Below are positions 51,287 through 58,743 of a stretch of DNA of 64,000 nucleotides, one piece after another. The position numbers were made by a program, and so were the translations under genes. The notes below the pieces were generated by a model that searched no databases, was not told the DNA's origin, and saw only the letters and a list, made by a program, of their open reading frames with translations. The number at the start of each line of letters is the position of its first letter. Position 1 is the first letter of the stretch. The stretch lies in IMG/VR virus record IMGVR_UViG_3300033273_000550, positions 124,001 to 188,000 of that record; one strand, 5' to 3'. The stretch comes from a virus.

Positions 51287-52049
51287 AATAGAAGATTATA
51301 ATAAAACTTTACCTATAGTAGAGCTCTATACTGCTGTACAATCAGAAGGATCTAGACAAGGATTTCCTACTATAGTAATACGTACTACAGGTTGTACGCA
51401 TAGATGTTATTTCGGAGAAGGTGGATGGTGTGATTCTTGGTATACTTCTATACATCCCGAAAAAGGAAAATATAACTTCCAGGATATCATAGATATGTAT
51501 AATAGTCATCCGCATATTAGTGAAATGATGTTGACAGGAGGTTCGCCTACTATGCATAAAAAATTAGTTAATGAATTAACACATTTTGCTAATGAGAGAG
51601 ATATTTTCATTACTATTGAAACTGAAGGAAGTCACTTTCTCCCCACAGACTATCCTATTAACCTTTTATCTATTAGTCCTAAGTTTTCTAATTCTATTCC
51701 AGTTATAGGTGTGGAAACTCCAGAAGGTAAGATAACTGATGATAAGATGATTAAACAGCATAATAAATTTAGAGTAAATGTTGAAGCAATTAAAGAAAGC
51801 ATTAATTATCATTCCGATTACCATATTAAACCGGTTCTTGATAAAGAGCTGTCGATGGTGCCAGAAGTAGAAGAGTTTATTAATAAATTAGAAATTCCTA
51901 AAGAAAAAATATGGGCAATGCCTGCAGGTGATGATAGAGTTTCACTTTTTGAGAGTTATCCGGTAGTAATGAACTTCGTTAGAGATAAAGGATGGAGATT
52001 TACCGGTAGGGCTCATATTATGGCGTTTGATACCGAAAGAGAAGTATGA
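51273..52049 (+). CDS. queE: 7-carboxy-7-deazaguanine synthase, radical SAM (QueE)
   Basis: The protein has 258 residues from ATG 51273; an ATG at 51252 is also possible. VELYTAVQSEGSRQGFPTIV is the typical QueE start. TTGCTHRCYFGEGGWCDSWY is the cluster loop; its cysteines are spaced CX3CX7C instead of the usual CX3CX2C, a five-residue insertion before the C-D. MMLTGGSPTMH is the G-G-E/S-P motif. It makes 7-carboxy-7-deazaguanine from the QueD product. A ferredoxin gene follows with a four-base overlap. Confidence 0.85.
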   Translation: MSLGRIEDYNKTLPIVELYTAVQSEGSRQGFPTIVIRTTGCTHRCYFGEGGWCDSWYTSIHPEKGKYNFQDIIDMYNSHPHISEMMLTGGSPTMHKKLVNELTHFANERDIFITIETEGSHFLPTDYPINLLSISPKFSNSIPVIGVETPEGKITDDKMIKQHNKFRVNVEAIKESINYHSDYHIKPVLDKELSMVPEVEEFINKLEIPKEKIWAMPAGDDRVSLFESYPVVMNFVRDKGWRFTGRAHIMAFDTEREV

Positions 52050-52300
52050 GTTATATCATAGGATCTAAATGTATAGGAACAAAAGATGGTGCTTGTATAG
52101 CTGTTTGCCCAGTAGATTGTATAGAGGAAGGAGAGGATAGCATGTATATCGACCCTGAAACTTGCATTGACTGTGGTGCTTGTGTGCCAGAATGCCCAGT
52201 TGAAGCTATCTTCGATTCTGAAGAAGATGCAATAGCAGCCGGTGAACTAGAGGCTGTAAAAAATAACTATAAATTTTACAATTTAAAATATGAAAACTAA
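52046..52300 (+). CDS. Ferredoxin, 2[4Fe-4S]-type
   Basis: The protein has 84 residues. The two cluster motifs are CIGTKDGACIAVCPVDCI and CIDCGACVPECPVEAI. The first has a wide loop between its first two cysteines, typical of 7Fe/8Fe bacterial ferredoxins. The C-terminus has a short helix (DAIAAGELEAVKNN). The close overlap with queE suggests it is its electron donor, since radical SAM enzymes need a reduced cluster. Confidence 0.88.
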   Translation: MSYIIGSKCIGTKDGACIAVCPVDCIEEGEDSMYIDPETCIDCGACVPECPVEAIFDSEEDAIAAGELEAVKNNYKFYNLKYEN

Positions 52301-52898
52301 AAATTTTATTTTATTACTTAGTTTAGTTTTACTAAGCTGTACTAAAACACAACCAATCGTAGCTCAAGATTTAAGAGAAAGAGTTGAATTTGATATAGAC
52401 GGATTATTTTCTGGAGTTTATTCTGAAGTGTTAGAGCAACCATTAGAGGTTACCTATATAGTTCCTTGTCCGGATGGAGATGCTTCAAGAAGTGGATTAG
52501 ATTTTTACGAAGATGATAATATTCATACATCAGATGATGATGATTATAGTAATAACGTTTGGGATAAAGGACATTTAGCTCCTGCTGCAGCATTTGCTTG
52601 TGATAGAGAAACAATTAAAAAAACTTTTACTTATTTAAACTCAGCCTTACAGCATCAATCACTAAATAGAGGAGCTTGGAATCGATTAGAATCGGTCGAA
52701 AGAGGAATGGCTATCTGGCATGAAGTAGAAGTAAGAATAGAAGTAATATTTGATGAAAATAGTCAAGTACTTCCATCCGGCGCTACAGTTCCCAAAGCTT
52801 TTAGAAAAACTATAAAAGCTGGAGATATCACAAAAGTATTTTATTTCCCTAATATAGATACATCAGGTACTGATTGGGAAGATTATTTAGTTAATTAA
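52290..52898 (+). CDS. DNA/RNA non-specific endonuclease, lipoprotein
   Basis: The protein has 202 residues. KTKNFILLLSLVLLSCTK is a lipoprotein signal with the lipid Cys at residue 17. WDKGHLAPAAAF is the D-R-G-H active site with Lys in place of Arg. TYLNSALQHQSLNRGAWNRL has the conserved Asn and W of the NUC family (Serratia nuclease type). It should cleave DNA and RNA outside the cytoplasm, anchored to the inner or outer membrane. The gene directly precedes the TonB-dependent receptor region. Confidence 0.82.
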   Translation: MKTKNFILLLSLVLLSCTKTQPIVAQDLRERVEFDIDGLFSGVYSEVLEQPLEVTYIVPCPDGDASRSGLDFYEDDNIHTSDDDDYSNNVWDKGHLAPAAAFACDRETIKKTFTYLNSALQHQSLNRGAWNRLESVERGMAIWHEVEVRIEVIFDENSQVLPSGATVPKAFRKTIKAGDITKVFYFPNIDTSGTDWEDYLVN

Positions 52899-52899
52899 T

Positions 52900-53079
52900 A
52901 TGAGCGATAAAGAATTCGTACAATGGTTTAGAGGGTTCGTAGAAGGAGCTCATCACTATAATATCACCCCTAAACAGTGGGATGATTTAAAAGATAAGTT
53001 GTCATTAGTAAAGAAGGAAGGTCCATCATCTTTTGCCTATCAATTGGACAAATCTTGGGTTACTGATATAGCTTATTAG
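52900..53079 (+). CDS. Small conserved phage protein (59 residues)
   Basis: The frame from ATG 52900 runs 59 codons to TAG 53077. It has FVQWFRGFVEGAHHYNITPK and QWDDLKDKLSLVKK, a pattern common in small proteins of many phages (R-G-F-V-E-G, then I/L-T-P-K-Q-W-D-x-L-K). It is followed by the TBDR promoter region. It shows no signal peptide, so it is cytoplasmic. Confidence 0.68.
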   Translation: MSDKEFVQWFRGFVEGAHHYNITPKQWDDLKDKLSLVKKEGPSSFAYQLDKSWVTDIAY

Positions 53080-53090
53080 GTTATATTTTG
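53078..53090 (+). promoter_or_regulatory. Possible promoter -10 element before TonB-dependent receptor
   Basis: AGGTTATATTTTG lies 20 bases before the receptor ATG. It matches AGGTTATATTGT of the promoters at 30503 and 50772. The matching -35 is poor (TTGG 23 bases upstream), so this is less certain than the others. Confidence 0.4.
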
Positions 53091-53110
53091 TTTAATTTAA
53101 ATTTTAATTA

Positions 53111-55621
53111 ATGAGAAATCTCGTTACAATGCTGTTAACATTCTTAACAGTAGGAGCTTACGCTCAACAAGTAGCTGTTAAGGATACAGTCCTGACACAG
53201 CAGCTAGAAGAGGTAGTAGTCTCATCAAGGGTAATTGACGTTGCAAAAGAACGAATTACACCTGTTGCAGTATCTACTATTTCCGCTAGTGACATTTCTT
53301 TAAAAACAGGAAACTTAGAGTTCCCTGAAATTATGAACAACACCCCAGGTGTTTACGCTACTAAGCAAGGAGGAGGATATGGGGATTCTCGTATCTCACT
53401 TCGAGGTTTTGATCAGCGTAATACATCTTTCTTAATTAACGGTCAACCCGTTAATGACATGGAAAACGGGTGGGTGTACTGGTCTAACTGGCAAGGATTA
53501 ACGGACGTTGCTTCCGGAATCCAAATCCAAAGAGGACTTGGTGCATCAAGACTGGCTGTCCCTTCTGTGGGTGGTACAGTATCTATCTTCACTAAAAGTG
53601 CGGATAAAAGACAAGGCGGTTCATTTACCCAAGTAGTAGGTAACGACGGGTATACTAAAACGACTGCTGCTTACAACACTGGATTAAATGAAAATGGATG
53701 GGCTACATCTGTTTTATTAAGTAAGTGGGCTGGAGATGGCTATATTTACAACACCAGTGGTGAAGGTTGGACTTACTTCTTTGCATTAGGATATGCACCA
53801 GAAGATTCTGATCATGCTATTAACTTTTCTTTATTAGGTGCAGGACAATGGCACCACCAAAGAGATGTTTGGGTATCTATTAGAGATTACCAAAACTTTG
53901 GTGAAGAAGGAATTGATAGAAGATGGAACTCAAACGGTGGTATTTTAAACGGAGAAGAATATAGCCTTAGAAGAAACTTCTATAACAAACCATTAGCTAC
54001 AATTAACTGGGATTGGGACATTTCTGATAATGTTCAATTAAATACATCCCTATATGGTTCAGCTGGTAGAGGTGGTGGAACAGGTCCAAGAGGTAGAAAC
54101 TACTACAACTCGGAAACTGATATCTTACCATTTAGAAAAGACCTTACTGAACATTATTTAGAAAATGGTAGAGGTTCAAGATTGGCTAACGGTTTCATCG
54201 ATTTTGATGCAATCGTTCAGTACAATAGAAATAACACTCAAGGATATGATGGAGGAATCTCTGCATATCAAGGAGCTTTAATCGCTTCTAACGGGTACAA
54301 TGATGATAACGTAAATAGAGCTGGTCTAGTAAGAAGAGCTTCTATGAACTCTCATGATTGGGTAGGTGCTATTTCAAACTTAGATATTACTGCTGGTAAG
54401 ATGAGATACTCTATCGGAGTAGATTTAAGAAACTACAAAGGTTACCATTATAGAGTACTAAATGATCTATTAGGATTTGATGCTTATTACTCTACTGGTA
54501 ATAAAAACTCAGAAGGACAGATTATTGAATCACTAGTTGAAGCAAGTCCATTTCAAAACACTGGAATTAGAGGACCTAAAATCGATTACTACAATATCGG
54601 ATATGTAGGTTGGCAAGGTGTTAATGGTTTAGCTGAATACTCAGGAGATGCATTAACTGCTGTAATTCAAGCAGGTCTTTCTAATCAATCATTCCAAAGA
54701 GAAGATTTATTTGATCAACCATCTAACTACCTTTCTGAAAAGAAGAACGTTGGTGGTGGGTATGTTAAAGGTGGCGCAAACTACAACCTAGATGCTAAGT
54801 CTAATGTATTCTTTAACGCAGGGTATATTTCGAGACAGCCTAATTTCGATGCAGTATTCCCTAACTACGCTAATAACGTTAACCCAAATCTACAGAATGA
54901 AGAAATTAAATCTTTAGAACTTGGATACGGATTTATCACAGACAAAGTTAAATTAAACGTAAATATCTACTCTACTAACTGGGGTAATAGATTTGTAACC
55001 AGATCTCTTACTAACCAGCAAGGTGTTGATGGATTTGCTCAATTTAGAGATATCGATGTAACTCACAACGGTGTTGAGATTGAAAGTTCATACAAACCAT
55101 CTAGTAGAACTACATTCAAAGGAATGCTATCAATTGGTGATTGGGAATACGATAATAACTTCGAAGCAGAATTATTTGACGAGAACCAACAATCAATCGG
55201 TACAGGTACTTTATATACTAAAGGAGCTAAAGTAGGGGATGCTGCACAATTTGTAGCTAACTTTGCAGTCGATCAGAGATTCGGCTCTAAACTTAAAGCT
55301 GACCTATCATATAGATTCGTTGACGGATTATATGCTGATTATTCAATTACTGATTCAGCATTTACTTCTCCAGATAACGATGGAGCACTTAAATTACCTT
55401 CTTATGGTCTTGTTGACCTAGGAGCTACTTTCTTTGCAGGAAGAGGGTGGAGTTTAAGAGCTAATGTTAATAACGTATTAGACACAACTTATATTGCTGA
55501 GTCTAATTCAAATATCCATGCAAGTGCAACTTCAACTACATGGAATGGAATTGATGTAAGAAACTCGGTATGGTTCGGATTCGGAAGAACTTGGAACGTA
55601 TCTCTTAAGAAAAGATTCTAA
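53111..55621 (+). CDS. TonB-dependent outer-membrane receptor, full length
   Basis: The protein has 836 residues. Residues 1-18 (RNLVTMLLTFLTVGAYA) are a Sec signal. TonB box QQLEEVVVSS is near 30-39. The plug domain spans ~45-165 with FPEIMNNTPGVYATKQGGG, SRISLRGFDQRN and VPSVGGTVSIF. The rest alternates strands of a 22-stranded barrel and ends with WNVSLKKRF, the terminal Phe needed for outer-membrane insertion. It lacks the N-terminal carboxypeptidase-like domain common in Bacteroidota TBDRs. A phage gene for a whole receptor is rare. It is bounded by a promoter-like box and a strong terminator. Confidence 0.93.
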   Translation: MRNLVTMLLTFLTVGAYAQQVAVKDTVLTQQLEEVVVSSRVIDVAKERITPVAVSTISASDISLKTGNLEFPEIMNNTPGVYATKQGGGYGDSRISLRGFDQRNTSFLINGQPVNDMENGWVYWSNWQGLTDVASGIQIQRGLGASRLAVPSVGGTVSIFTKSADKRQGGSFTQVVGNDGYTKTTAAYNTGLNENGWATSVLLSKWAGDGYIYNTSGEGWTYFFALGYAPEDSDHAINFSLLGAGQWHHQRDVWVSIRDYQNFGEEGIDRRWNSNGGILNGEEYSLRRNFYNKPLATINWDWDISDNVQLNTSLYGSAGRGGGTGPRGRNYYNSETDILPFRKDLTEHYLENGRGSRLANGFIDFDAIVQYNRNNTQGYDGGISAYQGALIASNGYNDDNVNRAGLVRRASMNSHDWVGAISNLDITAGKMRYSIGVDLRNYKGYHYRVLNDLLGFDAYYSTGNKNSEGQIIESLVEASPFQNTGIRGPKIDYYNIGYVGWQGVNGLAEYSGDALTAVIQAGLSNQSFQREDLFDQPSNYLSEKKNVGGGYVKGGANYNLDAKSNVFFNAGYISRQPNFDAVFPNYANNVNPNLQNEEIKSLELGYGFITDKVKLNVNIYSTNWGNRFVTRSLTNQQGVDGFAQFRDIDVTHNGVEIESSYKPSSRTTFKGMLSIGDWEYDNNFEAELFDENQQSIGTGTLYTKGAKVGDAAQFVANFAVDQRFGSKLKADLSYRFVDGLYADYSITDSAFTSPDNDGALKLPSYGLVDLGATFFAGRGWSLRANVNNVLDTTYIAESNSNIHASATSTTWNGIDVRNSVWFGFGRTWNVSLKKRF

Positions 55622-55638
55622 CATTAAAAATAATTAAG

Positions 55639-55666
55639 GGGAGCCCTTGCGGCTCCCTTTTTTTTT
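55639..55666 (+). terminator. Rho-independent terminator after TonB-dependent receptor gene
   Basis: GGGAGCC and GGCTCCC pair around the loop CTTGC, followed by nine T. The loop contains the TTGC used as -35 in the next promoter. Confidence 0.88.
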
Positions 55667-55674
55667 CATATATT
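55647..55674 (+). promoter_or_regulatory. Promoter overlapping terminator (TTGC-N18-TATATT)
   Basis: TTGC (55647-55650) sits in the terminator loop. After 18 bases (the stem and T run) comes TATATT (55669-55674), and the ATG of the next gene follows five bases later. Stop and start of two units are therefore packed in ~40 bases. The spacing is one base shorter than in the other sites. Confidence 0.5.
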
Positions 55675-55679
55675 ATAGT

Positions 55680-56081
55680 ATGGCAAAAAAGGTTGTATTA
55701 ACGTGGGAGGATATAAACTCTCTATTGGATAAAATTCACAAACAGACACAAGGAAAAATAGATATGGTTACGGGTATACCGAGAGGTGGTACCTTACTGG
55801 CGATAATGTATTCGCATAGGTTTAATGTTGCTTATTTACCTTATATGAGTAACCATTATGAAAGACTTCTAATAATTGATGATATAGCAGATTCAGGAAT
55901 TACATTTACAAAGACTAGTAAAGAGTTTCCTAATTGTAAGTATGCTGCTATTCATTATAAAAATACTTCAACTTTTAAACCTGACTTCTACGGATTAGAA
56001 ATACCAGAAGATTATGGATGGATCGTTTATCCGTGGGAAAAAAAAGATTCCAAACCTATACAGGATTATTTGGATAATTGA
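55680..56081 (+). CDS. Phosphoribosyltransferase-family protein
   Basis: The protein has 133 residues from ATG 55680; an earlier in-frame TTG lies in the terminator and is rejected. TGIPRGGTLLA is the PPi loop and RLLIIDDIADSGITFTKT the PRPP-binding motif (D-D-x-x-D-S-G-x-T). It is smaller than purine phosphoribosyltransferases (~180). It should make a nucleotide from a base and PRPP, or regulate. The substrate is unknown; a deazaguanine salvage role would suit the neighbours but is a guess. Confidence 0.78.
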   Translation: MAKKVVLTWEDINSLLDKIHKQTQGKIDMVTGIPRGGTLLAIMYSHRFNVAYLPYMSNHYERLLIIDDIADSGITFTKTSKEFPNCKYAAIHYKNTSTFKPDFYGLEIPEDYGWIVYPWEKKDSKPIQDYLDN

Positions 56082-56098
56082 GTAAAAAATCATATATT
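56070..56098 (+). promoter_or_regulatory. Host-like promoter TTGG-N19-TATATT (folE)
   Basis: TTGG at 56070-56073, a 19-base spacer and TATATT at 56093-56098, inside and just after the end of the phosphoribosyltransferase gene. The folE ATG at 56117 follows 18 bases later, which supports that start over an upstream TTG. Confidence 0.5.
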
Positions 56099-56116
56099 AT
56101 ATTAAATAAAGTTTAT

Positions 56117-56797
56117 ATGGGTGATAGTGTAAAAAACGAAATTGAAATTGTAAAGACAGGTTTTGCTAATGGTGTAGCACCTGGTTTTCCATTAACTGAA
56201 GATGAGAAATGGAATGTAGTAGAAGAAGCAGCTGAAGCTTATGGTAAGTTTTTAGATGCATTAGGATGTGATTGGAAGAATGATCCTAACTCAGCTGATA
56301 CTCCTAGAAGGGTAGCAAAAGCTTATGTTTTTGATCTTTGGAAAGGTAGATACGATGCTATGAGTGATATTACAGCATTTCCTTCTGATGGATATGACGG
56401 TATAGTACAAGAAAGTAACATACCAGTTACCTCTATGTGTAGTCACCACCACCAGACCATAGCTGGTAGAGTATCGATAGCTTACGTTCCTTCTAAAAAT
56501 GGTAAGGTTGTAGGATTATCTAAGTTAAATAGAATTGTAGAGCATTTTGGTAGAAGAGGAGCTATACAGGAGCAACTTACTGTTGCTATTCATAATGCTA
56601 TCCATGTTATATGTGAAGGTAATTTAGGAGTAGCAGTAATGATAGATGCAACTCATAACTGTGTTAGTTGTAGAGGAGTAAAGCATTCAGGAGCATCAAT
56701 GCAAACAGCTAAACTATCAGGTTGTTTTCTAGAAGAAGATGCTGCTAGAGCAGAGTTTTATAAAAATATTGAACTTTCTAGCAAATGTCGAATCTAG
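56117..56797 (+). CDS. folE: GTP cyclohydrolase I
   Basis: The protein has 226 residues. DTPRRVAKAYVFDLW is the N-terminal helix motif. SMCSHHHQTIAGRVSIAYVP carries zinc Cys and His. VGLSKLNRIVEHFGRR and HNCVSCRGVKHSGASM complete the active site (second zinc Cys). It hydrolyses GTP to dihydroneopterin triphosphate, the first step toward both folate and deazaguanines. In this genome it feeds QueD. It overlaps the next gene by 13 bases. Confidence 0.9.
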   Translation: MGDSVKNEIEIVKTGFANGVAPGFPLTEDEKWNVVEEAAEAYGKFLDALGCDWKNDPNSADTPRRVAKAYVFDLWKGRYDAMSDITAFPSDGYDGIVQESNIPVTSMCSHHHQTIAGRVSIAYVPSKNGKVVGLSKLNRIVEHFGRRGAIQEQLTVAIHNAIHVICEGNLGVAVMIDATHNCVSCRGVKHSGASMQTAKLSGCFLEEDAARAEFYKNIELSSKCRI

Positions 56798-57243
56798 AAC
56801 ACGATATTAGACCTTGGGGGGAGTATCAAGTACTCTATGATGGAGAAGACTGTAAAGTAAAACGTATTACAGTTTTACCCGGTAAAAAACTATCACTTCA
56901 GTATCACTATAAAAGAGATGAACTTTGGCAGATCATCTCAGGTAAAGCAAAGTTAGTTATAGGATCTGAAGATCTTAAGTATGAAGAATTTGAGTTGCTT
57001 CCTCAAGATGATTTCTTTATATTTAGAAAACAACATCACCGTATAGAGAATATAGGTGAAGAAAATTTAGTCTTTATTGAAATACAAACAGGTGACTATT
57101 TCGGTGAAGACGATATAATAAGATTACAAGATGATTTTGGTAGAGTAGACTTTGATCATTTAAAAGATTGGGTTGATATAAAAGAAGAACAAAAAGCCAA
57201 CAAAACTGATTGGTGGAAAAAAATGAGTAAAGATGGCAATTAA
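56785..57243 (+). CDS. Cupin, mannose-6-phosphate isomerase type II-like
   Basis: The protein has 152 residues. RPWGEYQVLYD, LPGKKLSLQYHYKRDELWQI and KQHHRIENIGEENLVFIEIQ, with DYFGEDDIIRLQDDFGR at the end, match the C-terminal cupin of bifunctional GMP/PMI enzymes (ManC). The H-x-H and Glu of the metal site are present. It would isomerise fructose-6-phosphate and mannose-6-phosphate to feed GDP-mannose-type sugars for the glycan clusters. It overlaps folE and the next gene. Confidence 0.8.
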   Translation: MSNLEHDIRPWGEYQVLYDGEDCKVKRITVLPGKKLSLQYHYKRDELWQIISGKAKLVIGSEDLKYEEFELLPQDDFFIFRKQHHRIENIGEENLVFIEIQTGDYFGEDDIIRLQDDFGRVDFDHLKDWVDIKEEQKANKTDWWKKMSKDGN

Positions 57244-57415
57244 ATTAGACGACCATATAGTAGAAATAGAAGGTATTAGGTATATACCTTATGAAGTAGC
57301 AGTAAAAGCAATCTCTGAGATAGGAGAAGATCAGATTAATAGAGCTGATGAACTTCTAAATAAACTAGCTTCTGACTTAAATTTAACATTTAAAAATATA
57401 GATAAGAATGATTAA
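57233..57415 (+). CDS. Small hypothetical protein
   Basis: This 60-residue acidic protein starts inside the end of the cupin gene and overlaps the dpdA-like gene by eight bases. A beta strand (DDHIVEIEGIRYIPYEVA) and a helix (DQINRADELLNKLASDLNL) are evident. It is not recognised. Tight coupling on both sides supports that it is translated. Confidence 0.55.
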   Translation: MAIKLDDHIVEIEGIRYIPYEVAVKAISEIGEDQINRADELLNKLASDLNLTFKNIDKND

Positions 57416-58226
57416 GATAGCTCACGAATCTCCTAAGAGTATATTTGAAGACGTACAAAGATTTACCGATTATGATTATGCGTTAGTTCATTTATTTGAA
57501 GAGGATGAGGAGTATCTTAAAATCTTTGAAAAAGCTGTTAGAAAAGGAAGAGAAGTAATTTTAGATAATTCTATTTTTGAATTAGAAGAAGCTTTTGATG
57601 CAGATAAATTTGCTAAGTGGGTGGATCATTTAAGACCTACCTGGTATATTGTACCGGATGCTTTAGAAGATTCTGTTAAGACATGTAAACAGATGGCTTC
57701 TTGGGATAAGAGGTATTCTGAGTTACCTGGTAAAAAGATAGGAGTAGTTCAAGGTAGAACATATGAGGAAATCGTAAACTGTTACAAGTTTATGGATAAT
57801 TCTGACGTTGATATGATTGCTATTTCCTTCGACTATTCATACTATACTAAATCAGTACCTCATCCTAATAAGTATGTTAGTTGGATGTTAGGTAGAGTTA
57901 AGTTATTAGGAGATCTACTTAAGGATGGAGTAATAAACGTAAATAAGAAGCATCATTTATTAGGATGTGGGTTACCGCAAGAGTTTCAATATTACAAGCA
58001 TGCTGATTATAATTGGTTATACTCTCTTGATACTTCTAATCCTGTAGTTCACGGTATTAAGGGAATTAGTTATGCCGATCAAGGACTATGGTCTAAAGAA
58101 TCTCAAAAACTATTTGAACTGATTAACTCAGATGTAAGTATAGACCAGTTAAGTGTTATTAAAAATAATATTCAAAAATTTAGATGGTTTGCAAATGGAC
58201 AACAAGATGTGGATAGCGTTTTTTAG
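57408..58226 (+). CDS. dpdA: TGT/DpdA-like 7-deazaguanine DNA transglycosylase
   Basis: The protein has 272 residues. EVILDNSIFELEEAF, TWYIVPDALEDSVKTCKQ, KIGVVQGRTYEEIV and DMIAISFDYS follow the barrel of tRNA-guanine transglycosylase relatives: the catalytic D-N-S (D-S-G in TGT), the V-P-D strand and the G-V-V-Q-G loop. A later WLYSLDTSNPVVHGIKG gives the second Asp. The zinc motif of bacterial TGT is absent, as in phage DpdA proteins. It would replace guanines in DNA with a 7-deazaguanine. It overlaps the formyltransferase gene by 32 bases. Confidence 0.75.
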   Translation: MIKIAHESPKSIFEDVQRFTDYDYALVHLFEEDEEYLKIFEKAVRKGREVILDNSIFELEEAFDADKFAKWVDHLRPTWYIVPDALEDSVKTCKQMASWDKRYSELPGKKIGVVQGRTYEEIVNCYKFMDNSDVDMIAISFDYSYYTKSVPHPNKYVSWMLGRVKLLGDLLKDGVINVNKKHHLLGCGLPQEFQYYKHADYNWLYSLDTSNPVVHGIKGISYADQGLWSKESQKLFELINSDVSIDQLSVIKNNIQKFRWFANGQQDVDSVF

Positions 58227-58743
58227 TCAGACAGGATCTGAAATTGCCGATATTGCTGAGTCGTTAGGTAGATGGCCTGATAGAATAGTAACTAACGATA
58301 GACCAGAGCATCTTAGAACTATAGATGCTAGAATAGAAAAACAAGGTTACTTTACTTTCAGCAATAAACCTGATGTAGAAGAGTATGCTGACTTACTTAC
58401 GTACTTTCCGGACGCTATCATAACTCTACATGGTTGGTTAAGAATAATGCCTCCTGAGATTTGTGAAAGACATAGAATATTTAATGGTCATCCAGGATTA
58501 ATAACTGAATACCCAGAACTAAAAGGAAAAGATCCTCAGATAAGAGCTTACGAAGGCATTAAAGCTGGAAAATATCTGACTGCTGGAGCAGTTTTACACC
58601 ACGTAACTGCTGGAGTTGATGAAGGTAAGGTTATTATGGAAGAATATTTTAATGCGCAAGATTTGTCTCTTGATGAATTATTTCGTATATTGAGAGATAG
58701 AAGTTTATATATGTGGTGTAATTTTCTTAAAAAGGTTTTATGA
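58195..58743 (+). CDS. Formyltransferase (PurN-like), candidate base-modifying enzyme
   Basis: The protein has 182 residues from ATG 58195 (alternative ATG 58207). ITLHGWLRIMPPEI, RIFNGHPGLITEYP and TAGAVLHHVTAGVDEGKVI carry the N-G-H-P (catalytic Asn and His) and D-E-G/D motifs of 10-formyl-THF formyltransferases. It differs from PurN in its start and context. It overlaps dpdA by 32 bases and ends on the next start. Such a gene could formylate the aminomethyl group of preQ1 in DNA. A purine role is the alternative. Confidence 0.8.
   Translation: MDNKMWIAFFSQTGSEIADIAESLGRWPDRIVTNDRPEHLRTIDARIEKQGYFTFSNKPDVEEYADLLTYFPDAIITLHGWLRIMPPEICERHRIFNGHPGLITEYPELKGKDPQIRAYEGIKAGKYLTAGAVLHHVTAGVDEGKVIMEEYFNAQDLSLDELFRILRDRSLYMWCNFLKKVL

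Noticed and set aside
53041-53090. Full TTGC-N19-TATATT promoter before the TonB receptor
   Set aside because: Only the -10 box matches. The bases 19 upstream are GTTA, so the site is listed at low confidence as a partial promoter.
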